This document shows, piece by piece, positions 46,682-56,757 of a stretch of 64,000 bases of DNA. A program made the translations under genes and the position numbers. Position 1 is the stretch's first letter. Each line of letters opens with the position of its first letter. Source of the stretch: Novilysobacter antarcticus (GTDB lineage Bacteria; Pseudomonadota; Gammaproteobacteria; Xanthomonadales; Xanthomonadaceae); assembly GCF_019802285.1 (NCBI RefSeq), contig NZ_JAIEUJ010000002.1:248001-312000 (forward strand), read 5' to 3'. The notes below the pieces were generated by a model. The model saw only the letters and a program-made list of their open reading frames with translations, was not told the origin of the DNA and did not search any database.

Positions 46682-46707
46682 GCTTTGTCTCCTGGGGGGC
46701 ACCCGAA

Positions 46708-46713
46708 ATTATG
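46708..46713 (-). promoter_or_regulatory. Candidate -10 element before ydbL
   Basis: CATAAT (five of six positions of TATAAT) on the minus strand, 26 nt upstream of the ydbL ATG, inside the 45-nt gap after ydbH. No good -35 is visible, so ydbL may equally be read through from ydbH. Confidence 0.3.
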
Positions 46714-46726
46714 ACCCGACGGTACG

Positions 46727-48820
46727 CTAGTCGACCACCGCTTTCACCTCTCCCTTGCCCACAGCGGCAAGTCGCTCGACCAGCGTCGGCCAGTCCACCC
46801 GGCGGTTGAAACCCAGCACGGTCAAGCGTGGCACGCCCGCGCCCTCGACGAGCACGAAGCCCTCGCCCGCGGGCGCAAGGCCCTCCATCGTGCAGACCTC
46901 GTTGACCAGTTTGCAGCCGATGCCCAGCCGGGAGTAACCGAAGTCGTCGAAAAAGCCGATCAGTTGCGATTGCAGCGAGTTCACGAATGACGCGTTGCCC
47001 ACGCTGGTCAGGTCCTGGACCGCGCGCTGGCTGATGCGCTGGCGCACGCCGCGGTGACGGTCGGTGACCAAACGCGCGTCGAAGGCCACCGCTTCCCAGC
47101 CGACCAGCCGCAGGTCGGCGATGCTGCCATCGAGCTTGCCGCTGATGCTGCCAAAATCGAACGCGCCGGTGAGCGCCGTCAGGTCGATATCGTCGAATTG
47201 AATATCGGCGGACAGGGTCGGGAGAACGCCGAAGGGACGCTCCATCGACAGCGCCGATACGCCGACCCGGCCACCAAACAGCTGCATCTCCAGACCGCCG
47301 TCGAGGATCAGTTGCTCGGCCTGGTAGCGGGCATCCGGGATGCTGCCGCTGAGGGTGCCGGTGAAGGCGGGCCAGTCCAGCGCTTTCGACAGCTGGGCGA
47401 CGTCCAGGTCCTCCAGCGCCACGCCAAAGCGCAACGCGGCCCCATCGGCATCGAGTGGCGGACGCAGCAGCAGGTGGTTGAGCAGCACATTTCCGCCGAG
47501 CAGGGTCGCTGCCACGGCCTCACGCAGTCGCACATTTCCCGCCTCGCTGCGGAAGGGAAGACGAGCGGGCCCCAGCGCCATGCCGTGCAACGTGCCGCCC
47601 CTCCATTGCAGGGCGCTGTCGATCGGACCGCTGGACGACAGCGCCACGTCACCTTCCAGCCCGGCGAACGAGAATCGATCATCGGCGTCCTTGAGATCCA
47701 CGCCGGACAGACGCAGATCGGCGTCGGCGAGCTGGCCGCCTCGCATTCGCAGGGAGCCATTGGCGGCACCGGCGAACGTCATTTCCCCCAGCCCGGCCAT
47801 GCCCAGCCAACCGCTGAGATAGCCGTCGCGCAGTGGCCCCAGATCCGGCGCGCGCACGTGCAACTCCATCGCGTCAACGTCGTTGTCCGCATCCAGTCCG
47901 GCGCTGCCTTCCACGGTAAGGATGCCCGGGTCGTTCCAGTACAACTCGGGCAGCTTCCAGCCCTCTCCCTCGTGGTGCTCGGCCCCGACCCGCAGATCGA
48001 TCCGACGTTGCTCCAGCGCGAGGTAGGTGGTGCCCCACAACAGTTCGCCGCCATCCAGTCGGCCTTCCACCCGGATCAGATCGGACTCGCCGAGGCGCGC
48101 ATCGACGTCGATGCTGGTATCAAGATCGGCCGCGGCGATGCTGCCGTCTTCGGTATCCAGACCGGCGCCGCGAAGGACCACCGGGCCGCTGATCCGCAGC
48201 GGCTGGTCATCGACGGCGCGCACGACGAGGCGCGCATCGCCCTCCCCCGCCGCAATCACTGCAGCCGGCCAGGCCTGCGCCAGAAGTGCCTGGGTCCAGA
48301 CCAGCGGAACGCGTGTCAGGTCGATCCGGGTCGCATCCGGGACCGCCGCCTCGCGATGCACGCCGATCCGGCTGGCACCGCTCGCCAGTTCCGCATCGAT
48401 ATCCATCGCGTCCACCGCAATCGACAGTTGCATCGGCGCAGCATTGCCGCTGCGGATCTCGCCGGCACACACCCAGACTTGCGAATCCTCCCGCTGCAGC
48501 CGGCAGCGCCAGTCCAGATCGTCAAAGCGATAGCCCAGTGAGGGCGAATCAATGCGCTTGGCCCGTAGCCGTAATTCGCCGTGCGGTGCGCTGGCAGGCC
48601 AGAACAATCGCACGCTCACCTCGTTGAGGTCGGCGACCGCCGATTCGATTCGGTCGATCTTCACGCTCAGCGTTCGGGCCTGGGTCGGGCCACAGACAAG
48701 CAAGGCCATTAACACCAGCAGCCACAGCGCCCGCGCAGCTGGCCCGCGGTCGCGCGCGCGTCGTCTCAACACGCCGTTCGACAGGCGCGATGGCGGCGGC
48801 GATAGTAGCGGGCCAAGCAT
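46727..48820 (-). CDS. ydbH: AsmA-like YdbH family envelope protein
   Basis: A 697-residue protein of the YdbH (PF11739-type) family: a basic N-terminus, one membrane helix (about 32-48, LWLLVLMALLVCG), and a repeating beta-rich periplasmic body, as in AsmA-like lipid-transport bridges. The C-terminal YdbH block reads SRLGIGCKLVNEVCTMEGLAPAGEGFVLVEGAGVPRLTVLGFNR. The two Cys there may form a disulphide. It is shorter than E. coli's 879 residues. The ATG at 48820 leaves 34 nt to the divergent regulator; a GTG at 48772 is an alternative. Followed by ydbL, which supports the assignment. Confidence 0.87.
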   Translation of the reverse strand: MLGPLLSPPPSRLSNGVLRRRARDRGPAARALWLLVLMALLVCGPTQARTLSVKIDRIESAVADLNEVSVRLFWPASAPHGELRLRAKRIDSPSLGYRFDDLDWRCRLQREDSQVWVCAGEIRSGNAAPMQLSIAVDAMDIDAELASGASRIGVHREAAVPDATRIDLTRVPLVWTQALLAQAWPAAVIAAGEGDARLVVRAVDDQPLRISGPVVLRGAGLDTEDGSIAAADLDTSIDVDARLGESDLIRVEGRLDGGELLWGTTYLALEQRRIDLRVGAEHHEGEGWKLPELYWNDPGILTVEGSAGLDADNDVDAMELHVRAPDLGPLRDGYLSGWLGMAGLGEMTFAGAANGSLRMRGGQLADADLRLSGVDLKDADDRFSFAGLEGDVALSSSGPIDSALQWRGGTLHGMALGPARLPFRSEAGNVRLREAVAATLLGGNVLLNHLLLRPPLDADGAALRFGVALEDLDVAQLSKALDWPAFTGTLSGSIPDARYQAEQLILDGGLEMQLFGGRVGVSALSMERPFGVLPTLSADIQFDDIDLTALTGAFDFGSISGKLDGSIADLRLVGWEAVAFDARLVTDRHRGVRQRISQRAVQDLTSVGNASFVNSLQSQLIGFFDDFGYSRLGIGCKLVNEVCTMEGLAPAGEGFVLVEGAGVPRLTVLGFNRRVDWPTLVERLAAVGKGEVKAVVD

Positions 48821-48854
48821 CGTTGCAGCATACCCAGCGGAGCCAGTGATTCCG

Positions 48855-49601
48855 ATGAACGATCCACACGGACTGCCACGAATCCTGCTGGTGGAGGACG
48901 AGCCCACCAGCGCCGCTTTCCTCGCCGCCGCCGCGCGGGAGACCCCGGCGCATGTCGACATCGCCCCGGATGTGGCAACGGCGATGACCCTGGCCCGACA
49001 ACACACCTACGCGCTCTGGATGTTCGACGCCACCCTGCCGGATGGCAGCGGTAGTGAACTCCTGCGACGGCTGCGGGAGGACTCTCCGGGTATTCCGGCG
49101 ATTGCGCACACCGCCGGCGATGATCCCTCGCAACTGGCCGCGCTGGCCGATGCCGGTTTCACCAAGGTGTTGCGCAAGCCGCTGCCGACCGCCGAGGTGC
49201 AGGCCGCTGTGCGACGAGCCCTGGGCTTGCCAGTGCCCACTGCCACCAGCGAGCCTGGCACCGCACACGCAGCGGTGCCGGTATGGGACGATCGCGCCGC
49301 CGCAGCGGCACTGAACGGCAACGACGAGCATGTCGCAACCTTGCGCGGCTTGTTTCTCGACGAGTTGCCGCAGGCCTGCGAGCGCATTGCGGCGGCCGTA
49401 CACGCCGGCAATTTCGACACGGTAGGCGCGGAGCTGCACAGGCTGCGCGCCAGTTGTGGCTTCGTGGGCGCGGCCAAGCTGGTCATGTTGGTGAAGCTGT
49501 TGCAAGCCGAGCCATCCAATCGCCAGCTGATGGAACGATTCGAAGCGGCAGCGCGCGAGACCTTGGTGCGAACGCCGGCCGCGACCGGACAGAGCAGCTA
49601 G
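48855..49601 (+). CDS. Response regulator with C-terminal Hpt domain
   Basis: A 248-residue protein with an N-terminal receiver domain (about 8-125) and an Hpt-like helical domain (about 150-235). The receiver has LLVEDEP (acidic pocket), the phosphoacceptor Asp in MFDATLP, AHTAG (Thr/Ser) and VLRKPL (the conserved Lys). In the Hpt part the expected phospho-His is in [12 protein letters not shown]. No DNA-binding or catalytic output domain is present and no kinase is encoded nearby. Such proteins work as phosphorelay intermediates. Start at the ATG 48855; it is divergent from ydbH and overlaps recO by 4 nt at its 3' end. Confidence 0.88.
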   Translation: MNDPHGLPRILLVEDEPTSAAFLAAAARETPAHVDIAPDVATAMTLARQHTYALWMFDATLPDGSGSELLRRLREDSPGIPAIAHTAGDDPSQLAALADAGFTKVLRKPLPTAEVQAAVRRALGLPVPTATSEPGTAHAAVPVWDDRAAAAALNGNDEHVATLRGLFLDELPQACERIAAAVHAGNFDTVGAELHRLRASCGFVGAAKLVMLVKLLQAEPSNRQLMERFEAAARETLVRTPAATGQSS

Positions 49602-50332
49602 CCGGGCGTCGATCCGCGCCTGGGCATGCTCGCGAGCATTTCCCAGGACTTGAGGCCGCGCGGCCCCAGATGGTGGGCAAGCACCGTGCGCAACACCCGG
49701 CGCAGAGCGGGCAGGTCCTCCGGATCGGGCACGCCGTCGCTCGCCAGGCACAACAATCCCCGACCGGACGCCGCCCGGCTGCGATCCCCATGGCCCCGGT
49801 CGCTCAACAACCGCTGCGGCCCCTGCTCCGGATCGACCCGATAGCGCGCGGCCGGATCGATCGGATCACCGTCGCCGTCCTGGCTCCAGTCGAACCCGAC
49901 ACCCAGCCCTTCCAGAAGGTCGCGCTCGAAGCGGCGCAGCGTCCAGGCCAGCGGCGCCTCGGCACGCAGGCGCTCACGGGTCACTGCGTAGGCAACAAAC
50001 AGCTCCGGCTGAGGCTCACCACGCGGCGTCAGCCGCATCGTCAGCTCGTTGATGTAGAAGCCCGCCAGCATGGCGTCGCCAACCAACCGAGGCGCCGCAT
50101 CCAGCGCCTCGGCCGATCGCAACTGCGCCAGCTCGCCCTGTTGCACGGCGTCCAGACGGATTGACTGCAAGGGCTGCAGGGCAGCACGCAGGGGATGCCG
50201 CTTCGCCCCGCGCACGCCGCGGGCGACCAGGCCGATGCGGCCGTGATTGGCGCTCAGCACCTCCACCAGCAGGCTGGTTTCCCGCCAGGCCCTGGCATGG
50301 AGCACGAACGCGGGCTCGTCACTCAGCCGCAC
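49598..50332 (-). CDS. recO: DNA repair protein RecO
   Basis: RecO works with RecR to load RecA on SSB-coated gaps. The 244-residue product has the N-terminal OB-fold opening [22 protein letters not shown] and [12 protein letters not shown], then an alpha-helical C-terminal domain ([20 protein letters not shown]). The start is a GTG at 50332 with GGGAG 8 nt upstream; there is no nearby ATG. It ends on CTAG, which is also the stop of the convergent receiver-Hpt gene. It follows era by 36 nt. Confidence 0.94.
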   Translation of the reverse strand: MRLSDEPAFVLHARAWRETSLLVEVLSANHGRIGLVARGVRGAKRHPLRAALQPLQSIRLDAVQQGELAQLRSAEALDAAPRLVGDAMLAGFYINELTMRLTPRGEPQPELFVAYAVTRERLRAEAPLAWTLRRFERDLLEGLGVGFDWSQDGDGDPIDPAARYRVDPEQGPQRLLSDRGHGDRSRAASGRGLLCLASDGVPDPEDLPALRRVLRTVLAHHLGPRGLKSWEMLASMPRRGSTPG

Positions 50333-50368
50333 GCGGGCAACTCCCGCGCCGCCTGCGCGGCACGCAGG

Positions 50369-51274
50369 CTACTCGTGGTACCCGAAGGCGCGCAGCGCGG
50401 CTTCATCGTCCGACCAACCCTCGCGGACCTTGACCCAGGTTTCCAGGAACACCTTGGAACCGAACAGCTGCTCCATCTGGATCCGCGCGCGCGCGCCGAT
50501 CTCGCGCAGGCGCTCACCGCCCTTGCCGATCACAATCGCCTTCTGGCCGTCACGCTCGACCCAGATCACCGCGCCGATCCGCAACAACTTGCCGTCGACG
50601 ATGAAGCGCTCGATCTCGACCGTGGTCGCGTACGGGAGCTCATCACCCAATTGACGCATCAGTTGCTCACGAACCATTTCGCCTGCCAGGAAACGCTGGC
50701 TCTTGTCGGTGATCTCGTCTTCTTCGTAAAGCGCGGGCTGCTCGGGCATCAGGCCCAGCAGCTGCTTGACCAGCGCCTCCAGCCCCTTGCGCTTGAGCGC
50801 TGAGACCGGGTGGACGCCGGCGAAGTCGCGGCCCTCGGAGACCTGGGCCAGGTATGGCAGCAGCTCGGTCTTGTCCTTCAGGCGATCGACCTGGTTGACC
50901 ACCAGGATCACCGGCACCCCCGCGTGGTGCAGCGCCTGATAGGCAAACGTGTCGGCGTCCTCCCACTTGCCGGCGCGGACGACCAGCATCGCCGCGTCCA
51001 CGCCTTCCAGCGCGCCGCGCGCGGCCCGGTTCATCCAGCGGTGCATGGCGGTGGCGGTGGACTTGCCCTGGTCCTGGTGCAGTCCGGGAGTATCGACCAG
51101 CAGCAACTGCCCGTCGGGGAAGGAGGCGATGCCGAGCAGCCGGTGGCGGGTCGTCTGCGGCCGCGACGAGACGATGCTCACCTTGGCGCCGACCAGCGCG
51201 TTGGTCAGGGTGGATTTGCCGACGTTGGGCCGGCCGATGACGGCGACGTGGCCGCTGCGGTGCGTAGGGTTCAT
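50369..51274 (-). CDS. era: GTPase Era
   Basis: Era is an essential GTPase that binds 16S rRNA near its 3' end and guides 30S maturation. 301 residues. G1 GRPNVGKST at 14-22, G2 region RPQTTRHR, G3 DTPG, G4 NQVD and G5 SALK; the C-terminal KH domain carries [13 protein letters not shown]. Located after rnc by 45 nt, the standard lepB-rnc-era-recO cluster. No obvious Shine-Dalgarno precedes the ATG. Confidence 0.97.
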   Translation of the reverse strand: MNPTHRSGHVAVIGRPNVGKSTLTNALVGAKVSIVSSRPQTTRHRLLGIASFPDGQLLLVDTPGLHQDQGKSTATAMHRWMNRAARGALEGVDAAMLVVRAGKWEDADTFAYQALHHAGVPVILVVNQVDRLKDKTELLPYLAQVSEGRDFAGVHPVSALKRKGLEALVKQLLGLMPEQPALYEEDEITDKSQRFLAGEMVREQLMRQLGDELPYATTVEIERFIVDGKLLRIGAVIWVERDGQKAIVIGKGGERLREIGARARIQMEQLFGSKVFLETWVKVREGWSDDEAALRAFGYHE

Positions 51275-51319
51275 CGGGTGATTGTAGTGGCTGGTGACAC
51301 TACCGCGGGCAACTGGCGT

Positions 51320-51985
51320 CTATTGGACCCCGATCCCAGCCAGCGCCGACTCCGCCGCCGCCTGCTCGGCAGCGCGGCGCGAGTGGCCTTCACCTTCGGT
51401 CGCCAGCGCGGGGCTGCTCAGGGTGCAGGTGACCCGGAATACCTTGGCGTGCTCCTCACCCGTCTCGGCCACCAGTTCGTATACCGGCAACGGCTTCTGG
51501 CGGCCCTGCAGCCATTCCTGCAGGCGGGTCTTGGCGTCCTTTCCCACCTTGTGCGGTGGCGGCAGCGCCGCCATGGCGTCAGCGAACCACGGCACCACCA
51601 CGCTACGGCAGGCTTCGAATCCGGCGTCCAGATAGATCGCCGCGATTACCGCCTCCAGCGCATCGGCAAGAATCGAGTCGCGACGGTGACCGCCGGTCTT
51701 CATCTCGCCCGGTCCCATGGTCAGCCGCTCGCCCAACGCGAGCGCGCGGGCAACGGTCGCCAACGAGGACTCGCGCACCAGCTCGGCACGGCCGCGGGTC
51801 AGTGCGCCTTCGTCCGCCCCCGGCCAGTGCCGATAAAGCGCCTCGGCGATGAACAGGTTGACCAGCCCGTCGCCGAGGAATTCCAGGCGTTCGTTGTGCG
51901 GGGAACCCGCACTGCGGTGCGTCAGTGCCTGGGCCAGCAGCGCCGGCTCGGCAAACGCGTGGCCGATGAGGTCAGTCACCGGCAT
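51320..51985 (-). CDS. rnc: Ribonuclease III
   Basis: RNase III cuts double-stranded RNA and processes rRNA precursors. With the ATG at 51985 ([12 protein letters not shown]) it has 221 residues. The signature is [21 protein letters not shown] (about 32-52), the second acidic cluster is [18 protein letters not shown], and the dsRNA-binding domain follows ([12 protein letters not shown]). It lies 7 nt after the DUF4845 stop and feeds into era. Confidence 0.97.
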   Translation of the reverse strand: MPVTDLIGHAFAEPALLAQALTHRSAGSPHNERLEFLGDGLVNLFIAEALYRHWPGADEGALTRGRAELVRESSLATVARALALGERLTMGPGEMKTGGHRRDSILADALEAVIAAIYLDAGFEACRSVVVPWFADAMAALPPPHKVGKDAKTRLQEWLQGRQKPLPVYELVAETGEEHAKVFRVTCTLSSPALATEGEGHSRRAAEQAAAESALAGIGVQ

Positions 51986-51992
51986 GCGGCGG

Positions 51993-52373
51993 TCAGTTAC
52001 CGGCCGCACCACGTCGCAGTTCCTTCTCGGTGCTGAAATTGCCGACCACATCGAGGTTGGCGATCAGCGGCTTGCGCACCTCGTAATCGACAGTGATCAG
52101 ATAGCCCGCATCCTTGCGAACCACCTTGATGTCGGCCGGCTTGACGTTCTCGGAGTAGTTGATGTTCATTCGGCGGAAAAACATGTCCTTGATCCGCGCG
52201 GGCGTCTCGTCCACCACACCCGGCTCCTTGGCGATCCCTTCCAGGGACTGCTTGACGGCGTAGTACTCCGTGTACATCGGGATGACCTTCATGCCCATGT
52301 AGATGAACACCCCGGCCACGCCGAGCACGATAATGAAACCGACCAACGTGATGCCGCTTTGCGTACGCTTCAT
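51993..52373 (-). CDS. DUF4845 pilin-like small membrane protein
   Basis: A 126-residue protein with a short basic N-terminus and one hydrophobic helix ([24 protein letters not shown], residues 1-24), which looks like a prepilin or a simple anchor. The rest (about 30-120) is a small domain of the DUF4845 family, always found between lepB and rnc in Xanthomonadaceae and Pseudomonadaceae. The ATG at 52373 has GGAG 9 nt upstream; the longer frame to 52646 overlaps lepB and is unlikely. Function unknown. Confidence 0.9.
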   Translation of the reverse strand: MKRTQSGITLVGFIIVLGVAGVFIYMGMKVIPMYTEYYAVKQSLEGIAKEPGVVDETPARIKDMFFRRMNINYSENVKPADIKVVRKDAGYLITVDYEVRKPLIANLDVVGNFSTEKELRRGAAGN

Positions 52374-52471
52374 ATCGAATTGCTCCCCAGTGGTTTGTCC
52401 AACGCGCACCGTCAATGGCACGCGCAAATCCGCTTCATGCAGCCGCACGCCCCCAGCTGCATGTCCCCTTG

Positions 52472-53257
52472 CTAGCGAATCCGCTCGCCGACCCGGGAGA
52501 AATCCACCCCGCCGTCGAAATTCATCCAGATCAGGAACGCCTTGCCGCGCAGGTTCTCCTCCGGCAGGTAGCCCCAATAGCGGCTGTCTTCGCTGTTGTC
52601 GCGATTGTCCCCCATCACGAAATACTGGCCTTCCGGCACCGTCCACTCGCCCTCGGCGGGATCGCGGAAGGGCAGCCCGGTTCGCTCCAGCACCAGGTGG
52701 GTGCGATTGCCCACGTGCTCGCGCAACTCGGTGGCACCGGTCATCTCCGAGCCGTTGCCACGCCCCTCGTACGGCCCGATCTCTTCATACACCATCGGCG
52801 TGCCGTTGACGAAAACCTGGTTGTCGCGATAGCCGATGCGATCGCCGGGCAGCCCCATCACGCGCTTGATCCAGTCCTGGTCGGGATGGTGCGGTGGCCG
52901 GAACACGACCACATCACCACGCTGTGGCTCGCCGAGGCCCACCACCTTCTTGTTGGTGATCGGCAGGCGCAGGCCGTAGGCGAACTTGTTGACCAGGATG
53001 AAGTCGCCGGTCAACAGGGTCGGCATCATCGAGTTGGACGGAATCCGGAACGGTTCGGCGATGAAGCTGCGTAGCACCAGCACCGCCAGCAGTACGGGAA
53101 AGAACGCCTTGGCGTAGTCCACGTACCAGGGCTCGCTGCCGTCATCGAGCAGGCCGCGATAGTCGGCGCGGCGTCTGGCCAGCACCAGTTTGTCCAGCAG
53201 CCAGATCAGCCCGGAGGCGAGGGTAAGCGCCACCAGGGCAATTTCGAACCAACGCAT
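52472..53257 (-). CDS. lepB: Signal peptidase I
   Basis: Cleaves signal peptides from secreted proteins on the periplasmic face of the inner membrane. Two N-terminal membrane helices (about 4-22 and 52-66) are followed by the S26 catalytic domain: Ser in IPSNSMMPTL (near residue 76) and Lys in WIKRVMGLPGD (near 132), then GDNRDNSEDSRYWG. 261 residues, normal length. AAGGAA precedes the ATG at 53257. It follows lepA by 46 nt, as in E. coli. Confidence 0.96.
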   Translation of the reverse strand: MRWFEIALVALTLASGLIWLLDKLVLARRRADYRGLLDDGSEPWYVDYAKAFFPVLLAVLVLRSFIAEPFRIPSNSMMPTLLTGDFILVNKFAYGLRLPITNKKVVGLGEPQRGDVVVFRPPHHPDQDWIKRVMGLPGDRIGYRDNQVFVNGTPMVYEEIGPYEGRGNGSEMTGATELREHVGNRTHLVLERTGLPFRDPAEGEWTVPEGQYFVMGDNRDNSEDSRYWGYLPEENLRGKAFLIWMNFDGGVDFSRVGERIR

Positions 53258-53303
53258 GCTGTTTCCTTATTGTGCTTTGTTGACGACTGCCGAGGGCTGC
53301 CGC

Positions 53304-55097
53304 CTACTTGTTGTCCTGCTGCAGCACCGCCAGGAACGCTTCCTGCGGGATTTCCACGTTACCGACCTGTTTCATGCGTTTCTTGCCGGCCTTCTGTTTC
53401 TCGAGCAGCTTCTTCTTGCGCGAAATGTCGCCACCGTAGCACTTGGCCAGCACGTTCTTGCGCATCGCCTTGACGGTGCTGCGCGAGATGATCTGCGAGC
53501 CCACCGCGGCCTGGATGGCCACATCAAACATCTGCCGCGGAATGAGTTCGCGCATCTTCTCGCAGATCTCCCTGCCCCGGCGGTCGGCATGCGCGCGGTG
53601 GGTGATGATGCTCAGCGCATCCACCTTGTCGCCATTGATCAGGGTGTCCACACGTACGAACGGACCGGCCTCGAAGCGCTCGAACTGGTAGTCCAGCGAC
53701 GCGTACCCGCGCGAGACCGACTTCAGGCGGTCGAAGAAATCCAGCACCACCTCGCTCATCGGCAGCTCGTAGCTGATCTGGACTTGGCTGCCCATGTAGG
53801 TGATGCCGAGCTGGTTGCCGCGCTTTTCCTCGCAAAGGGTGATCACGTTGCCGACGTAATCGGGCGGGGTGAGGATATTGGCGCGGATGATCGGCTCGCG
53901 GATCTCTTCGGTCAGGTTCGGCGGGGGCAGCTTGGCCGGGTTGTCCAGCGAGAGGATCGTGCCATCGGTCTTGAGCACCTCATAGACCACGGTCGGGGCG
54001 GTGCTGATCAGGTTGAGGTTGTACTCGCGCTCAAGCCGCTCCTGCACGATTTCCATGTGTAGCATGCCCAGGAACCCGCAACGGAAGCCGAAGCCCATCG
54101 CCTCGGAGGACTCGGGCTCGAAGCGCAGCGCCGCATCATTCAGGCGCAGCTTGTCCAGCGCCTCGCGCAGGTCGGGGTAGTCGTCGGCATCGACCGGGAA
54201 CAGGCCGGCGAACACGCGCGGCTGCATTTCCTGGAAACCCGGCAGCGGCGACGGCGCGGGGTCGGCCAGCAGCGTCAGCGTGTCGCCGACCGGCGCACCA
54301 TGGACATCCTTGATGCTGGCGTTGATCCAGCCCACTTCGCCGGCGCGCAGGCTCGGCATGTCCTTGCGCTTGGGCGTGAACACGCCAACCTTGTCGACCA
54401 GATGCCAGCGTCCCGTCGACATCACCAGAATCTTGTCGCCCGGCTTGATCTCGCCCTGCATCACCCGCACCAGCGAGACGACACCCAGGTAATTGTCGAA
54501 CCACGAATCGATGATCAGCGCCTGCAGCTTGTCGGTGTCGCGCGGCTTGGGCGGCGGGATGCGGGTAACGATCGCCTCCAGCACTTCCTCCACGTTGAGG
54601 CCGGTCTTGGCGCTGATGGCCACCGCGTCGCTGGCATCGATGCCGATGACCGCTTCGATCTCTTCCTTGGCCCGGTCCACATCAGCCGTCGGCAGGTCGA
54701 TCTTGTTGATCACCGGAATCACTTCCAGGCCCTGCTCGACCGCCGTGTAGCAGTTGGCTACCGACTGCGCCTCAACGCCCTGGGCGGCGTCCACCACCAG
54801 CAGCGCGCCCTCGCAGGCGGCCAGCGAGCGGCTGACCTCGTAGCTGAAGTCTACGTGGCCCGGAGTGTCGATGAAGTTGAGGTGGTAGGTCTTGCCGTCA
54901 CGCGCGGTGTAGGGAACCGACACCGACTGCGACTTGATGGTGATGCCGCGCTCGCGCTCGATCGGATTGTTGTCGAGGACCTGGGACTCCATCTCGCGCG
55001 CCGTCAGGCCACCGCACATCTGGATCAGGCGGTCGGCCAGGGTCGACTTGCCGTGGTCGACGTGGGCAATGATGGAGAAGTTACGGATCTGCTGCAT
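53304..55097 (-). CDS. lepA: Elongation factor 4 (LepA)
   Basis: A translational GTPase proposed to back-translocate ribosomes or help 30S biogenesis. The 597-residue product shows G1 AHVDHGKST (11-19), GITI, G3 DTPGHVDF, G4 NKID and the LepA-specific C-terminal domain ([25 protein letters not shown]). Start at the ATG 55097. An extended -10 and a hairpin lie upstream, so it may have a promoter of its own apart from mucD. Confidence 0.97.
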   Translation of the reverse strand: MQQIRNFSIIAHVDHGKSTLADRLIQMCGGLTAREMESQVLDNNPIERERGITIKSQSVSVPYTARDGKTYHLNFIDTPGHVDFSYEVSRSLAACEGALLVVDAAQGVEAQSVANCYTAVEQGLEVIPVINKIDLPTADVDRAKEEIEAVIGIDASDAVAISAKTGLNVEEVLEAIVTRIPPPKPRDTDKLQALIIDSWFDNYLGVVSLVRVMQGEIKPGDKILVMSTGRWHLVDKVGVFTPKRKDMPSLRAGEVGWINASIKDVHGAPVGDTLTLLADPAPSPLPGFQEMQPRVFAGLFPVDADDYPDLREALDKLRLNDAALRFEPESSEAMGFGFRCGFLGMLHMEIVQERLEREYNLNLISTAPTVVYEVLKTDGTILSLDNPAKLPPPNLTEEIREPIIRANILTPPDYVGNVITLCEEKRGNQLGITYMGSQVQISYELPMSEVVLDFFDRLKSVSRGYASLDYQFERFEAGPFVRVDTLINGDKVDALSIITHRAHADRRGREICEKMRELIPRQMFDVAIQAAVGSQIISRSTVKAMRKNVLAKCYGGDISRKKKLLEKQKAGKKRMKQVGNVEIPQEAFLAVLQQDNK

Positions 55098-55138
55098 GCG
55101 GTCGGCGATGGGCCCGGGGCCAGTTGAGTCAACACGCG

Positions 55139-55147
55139 ATTATCGCA
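55139..55147 (-). promoter_or_regulatory. Extended -10 promoter candidate of lepA
   Basis: TGCGATAAT on the minus strand: a TGN extension and a five-of-six -10 hexamer. It lies within the small palindrome GCGATTATCGC (55136-55146). Its start site would fall some 35 nt before the lepA ATG. No -35 is evident, as is usual for extended -10 promoters. Confidence 0.5.
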
Positions 55148-55154
55148 TAAGCGC

Positions 55155-55191
55155 TCCCGCCCTCCCCGGCCATGACGCCGGAGGGGCGGGA
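55155..55191 (-). terminator. Hairpin between mucD and lepA
   Basis: The left arm at 55155-55170 and right arm at 55177-55191 pair with one bulged base around a 6-nt loop (CATGAC). The stem is very GC-rich. On the minus strand it lies 23 nt past the mucD stop, with only a short AT stretch after it, so attenuation or partial termination is more likely than full termination. Confidence 0.5.
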
Positions 55192-55213
55192 AGCGGAGGG
55201 CAGCGGCCGGGAC

Positions 55214-56728
55214 TCAGCGCTTGGGTACGGTCACCGCGATGAACTGGGTCGTGCCGCCGCGCTGCACCAGCAGCATCAGGGTGTCGCCGGCCTTGGCCGC
55301 GGACAGCCGACGGTTCAGTTCCGCGGGGCTGCCGACACTGTCCCTGCCGATCGCCACCACCACGTCGCCCGGGCGCAAGCCGGCCTCGCGCGCGGCGTCC
55401 GAATCGACCTGCGCCAACAGGACGCCTTCATCGTCGCCCAGACCCAGCTGCTTGCGCTGTGCCGGTGCCAGGTCACGGCCGGTCAGGCCCAGCGCATTGG
55501 AACCCGGAGCCTGCTCGGCAGGTGCGCCCGGGCTGCTGCGGCGCTGCGCGGTGGCGGCCGCTGACTCGTCGCCGCCAATGACCACATTGACCGTGCGCAC
55601 CTTGCCAGCGCGGAACACTTCCAGCTTCGCCTTGGTCCCCGGAGCCAGCGCGCCAACGATCGGCGGCAGGTCGCTGACATCCTTGATAACCGTGCCATTG
55701 AACGAGCGGATCACGTCCATGCGCTCGATACCCGCCTTTTCCGCGGCGCTGTCAGGCTGGACATTGGCCACCATCGCGCCCTGGTTGTCGGGCAGGCTGA
55801 TCGCCTTGGCGGTTTCACTGGTGACCGGCTGCAGGATCACGCCCAGCATCCCGCGGCTGACCTTGCCGGTGTTTTTTATCTGGTCCACCGCGCTCATCGC
55901 CAGATCGATGGGAATCGCGAAGCTGACCCCCATGAAGCCGCCGGAGTTGGAGAAGATCTGCGAGTTGATGCCGACCACCTCACCGGAGGTATTGAGCAGC
56001 GGACCACCGGAGTTGCCGCGGTTGATCGCCACGTCGGTCTGGATGAACGGCACGTACTGCTGGCCGGAATACGGATTGGAGCGACCGACAGCGCTGACGA
56101 TGCCGGCGGTGACTGAATGATCCAGGCCAAAGGGCGAACCGATGGCGACCACCCACTGCCCCGGCTCCACCGACTTGGAATTGCCCGGGCGCAACCAGCG
56201 CAGGCCATCGGCCTTGATCTTGAGCACCGCCACATCGTACTGCTCGTCGCTACCGATGACTTCGGCCTCGAATTCGCGCCGGTCCGAGAGGGTGACGGTG
56301 ACCTTGTCGGCGCCGTCGATGACGTGGAAGTTGGTCAGCACATAGCCGTCATCGGAGATCACGAACCCGCTGCCCAAGGAGGTACCCCCGCGCTGCGGAC
56401 CCGAACCGCCGGGCGCGCCGGGCATAGGCATGCCGAAGTGGCGGAACAGCTCCTCGAAGCCGTCCGGGATCTGAGGTCCCGCGGAGCGGCTCCTCCGCGG
56501 CGTCGTCTCGGCACTGATGTTGACCACCGCGGGGCCGACCTGCTTCACCAGCTGGCTGAAGTCCGGCAGGCCGGTGACGATGGGCGTCGCGGCCGGCGGG
56601 GTCACCGCCTGGGCGGCTACGGGAACCGAGGCAGGCGCCGGAGCCGGACTCTGTTGCGCGGTGCACGCAAGCGGCAGCGCTGCGGCGAGTGCGCCAAGCA
56701 GGAAAATCGAGCGGAGCGAATAGGGCAT
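55214..56728 (-). CDS. mucD: Periplasmic serine protease MucD/DegP family
   Basis: A 504-residue HtrA protease for envelope quality control. The ATG at 56728 has GAGG 9 nt upstream and gives a signal sequence (PYSLRSIFLLGALAAALPLACTAQQ). Catalytic triad: His in TNFHVIDG, Asp in YDVAVLKI, Ser in RGNSGGPL. Two PDZ domains follow (about 275-365 and 400-500). The LPLAC site could be a lipobox, but the -3 proline is not ideal. It closes the rpoE-rseA-mucD operon, and degrades misfolded proteins that would otherwise induce the sigma-E response. Confidence 0.94.
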   Translation of the reverse strand: MPYSLRSIFLLGALAAALPLACTAQQSPAPAPASVPVAAQAVTPPAATPIVTGLPDFSQLVKQVGPAVVNISAETTPRRSRSAGPQIPDGFEELFRHFGMPMPGAPGGSGPQRGGTSLGSGFVISDDGYVLTNFHVIDGADKVTVTLSDRREFEAEVIGSDEQYDVAVLKIKADGLRWLRPGNSKSVEPGQWVVAIGSPFGLDHSVTAGIVSAVGRSNPYSGQQYVPFIQTDVAINRGNSGGPLLNTSGEVVGINSQIFSNSGGFMGVSFAIPIDLAMSAVDQIKNTGKVSRGMLGVILQPVTSETAKAISLPDNQGAMVANVQPDSAAEKAGIERMDVIRSFNGTVIKDVSDLPPIVGALAPGTKAKLEVFRAGKVRTVNVVIGGDESAAATAQRRSSPGAPAEQAPGSNALGLTGRDLAPAQRKQLGLGDDEGVLLAQVDSDAAREAGLRPGDVVVAIGRDSVGSPAELNRRLSAAKAGDTLMLLVQRGGTTQFIAVTVPKR

Positions 56729-56757
56729 GGGTCGGCCTCGTAGTTCGGAAGCAGGGA

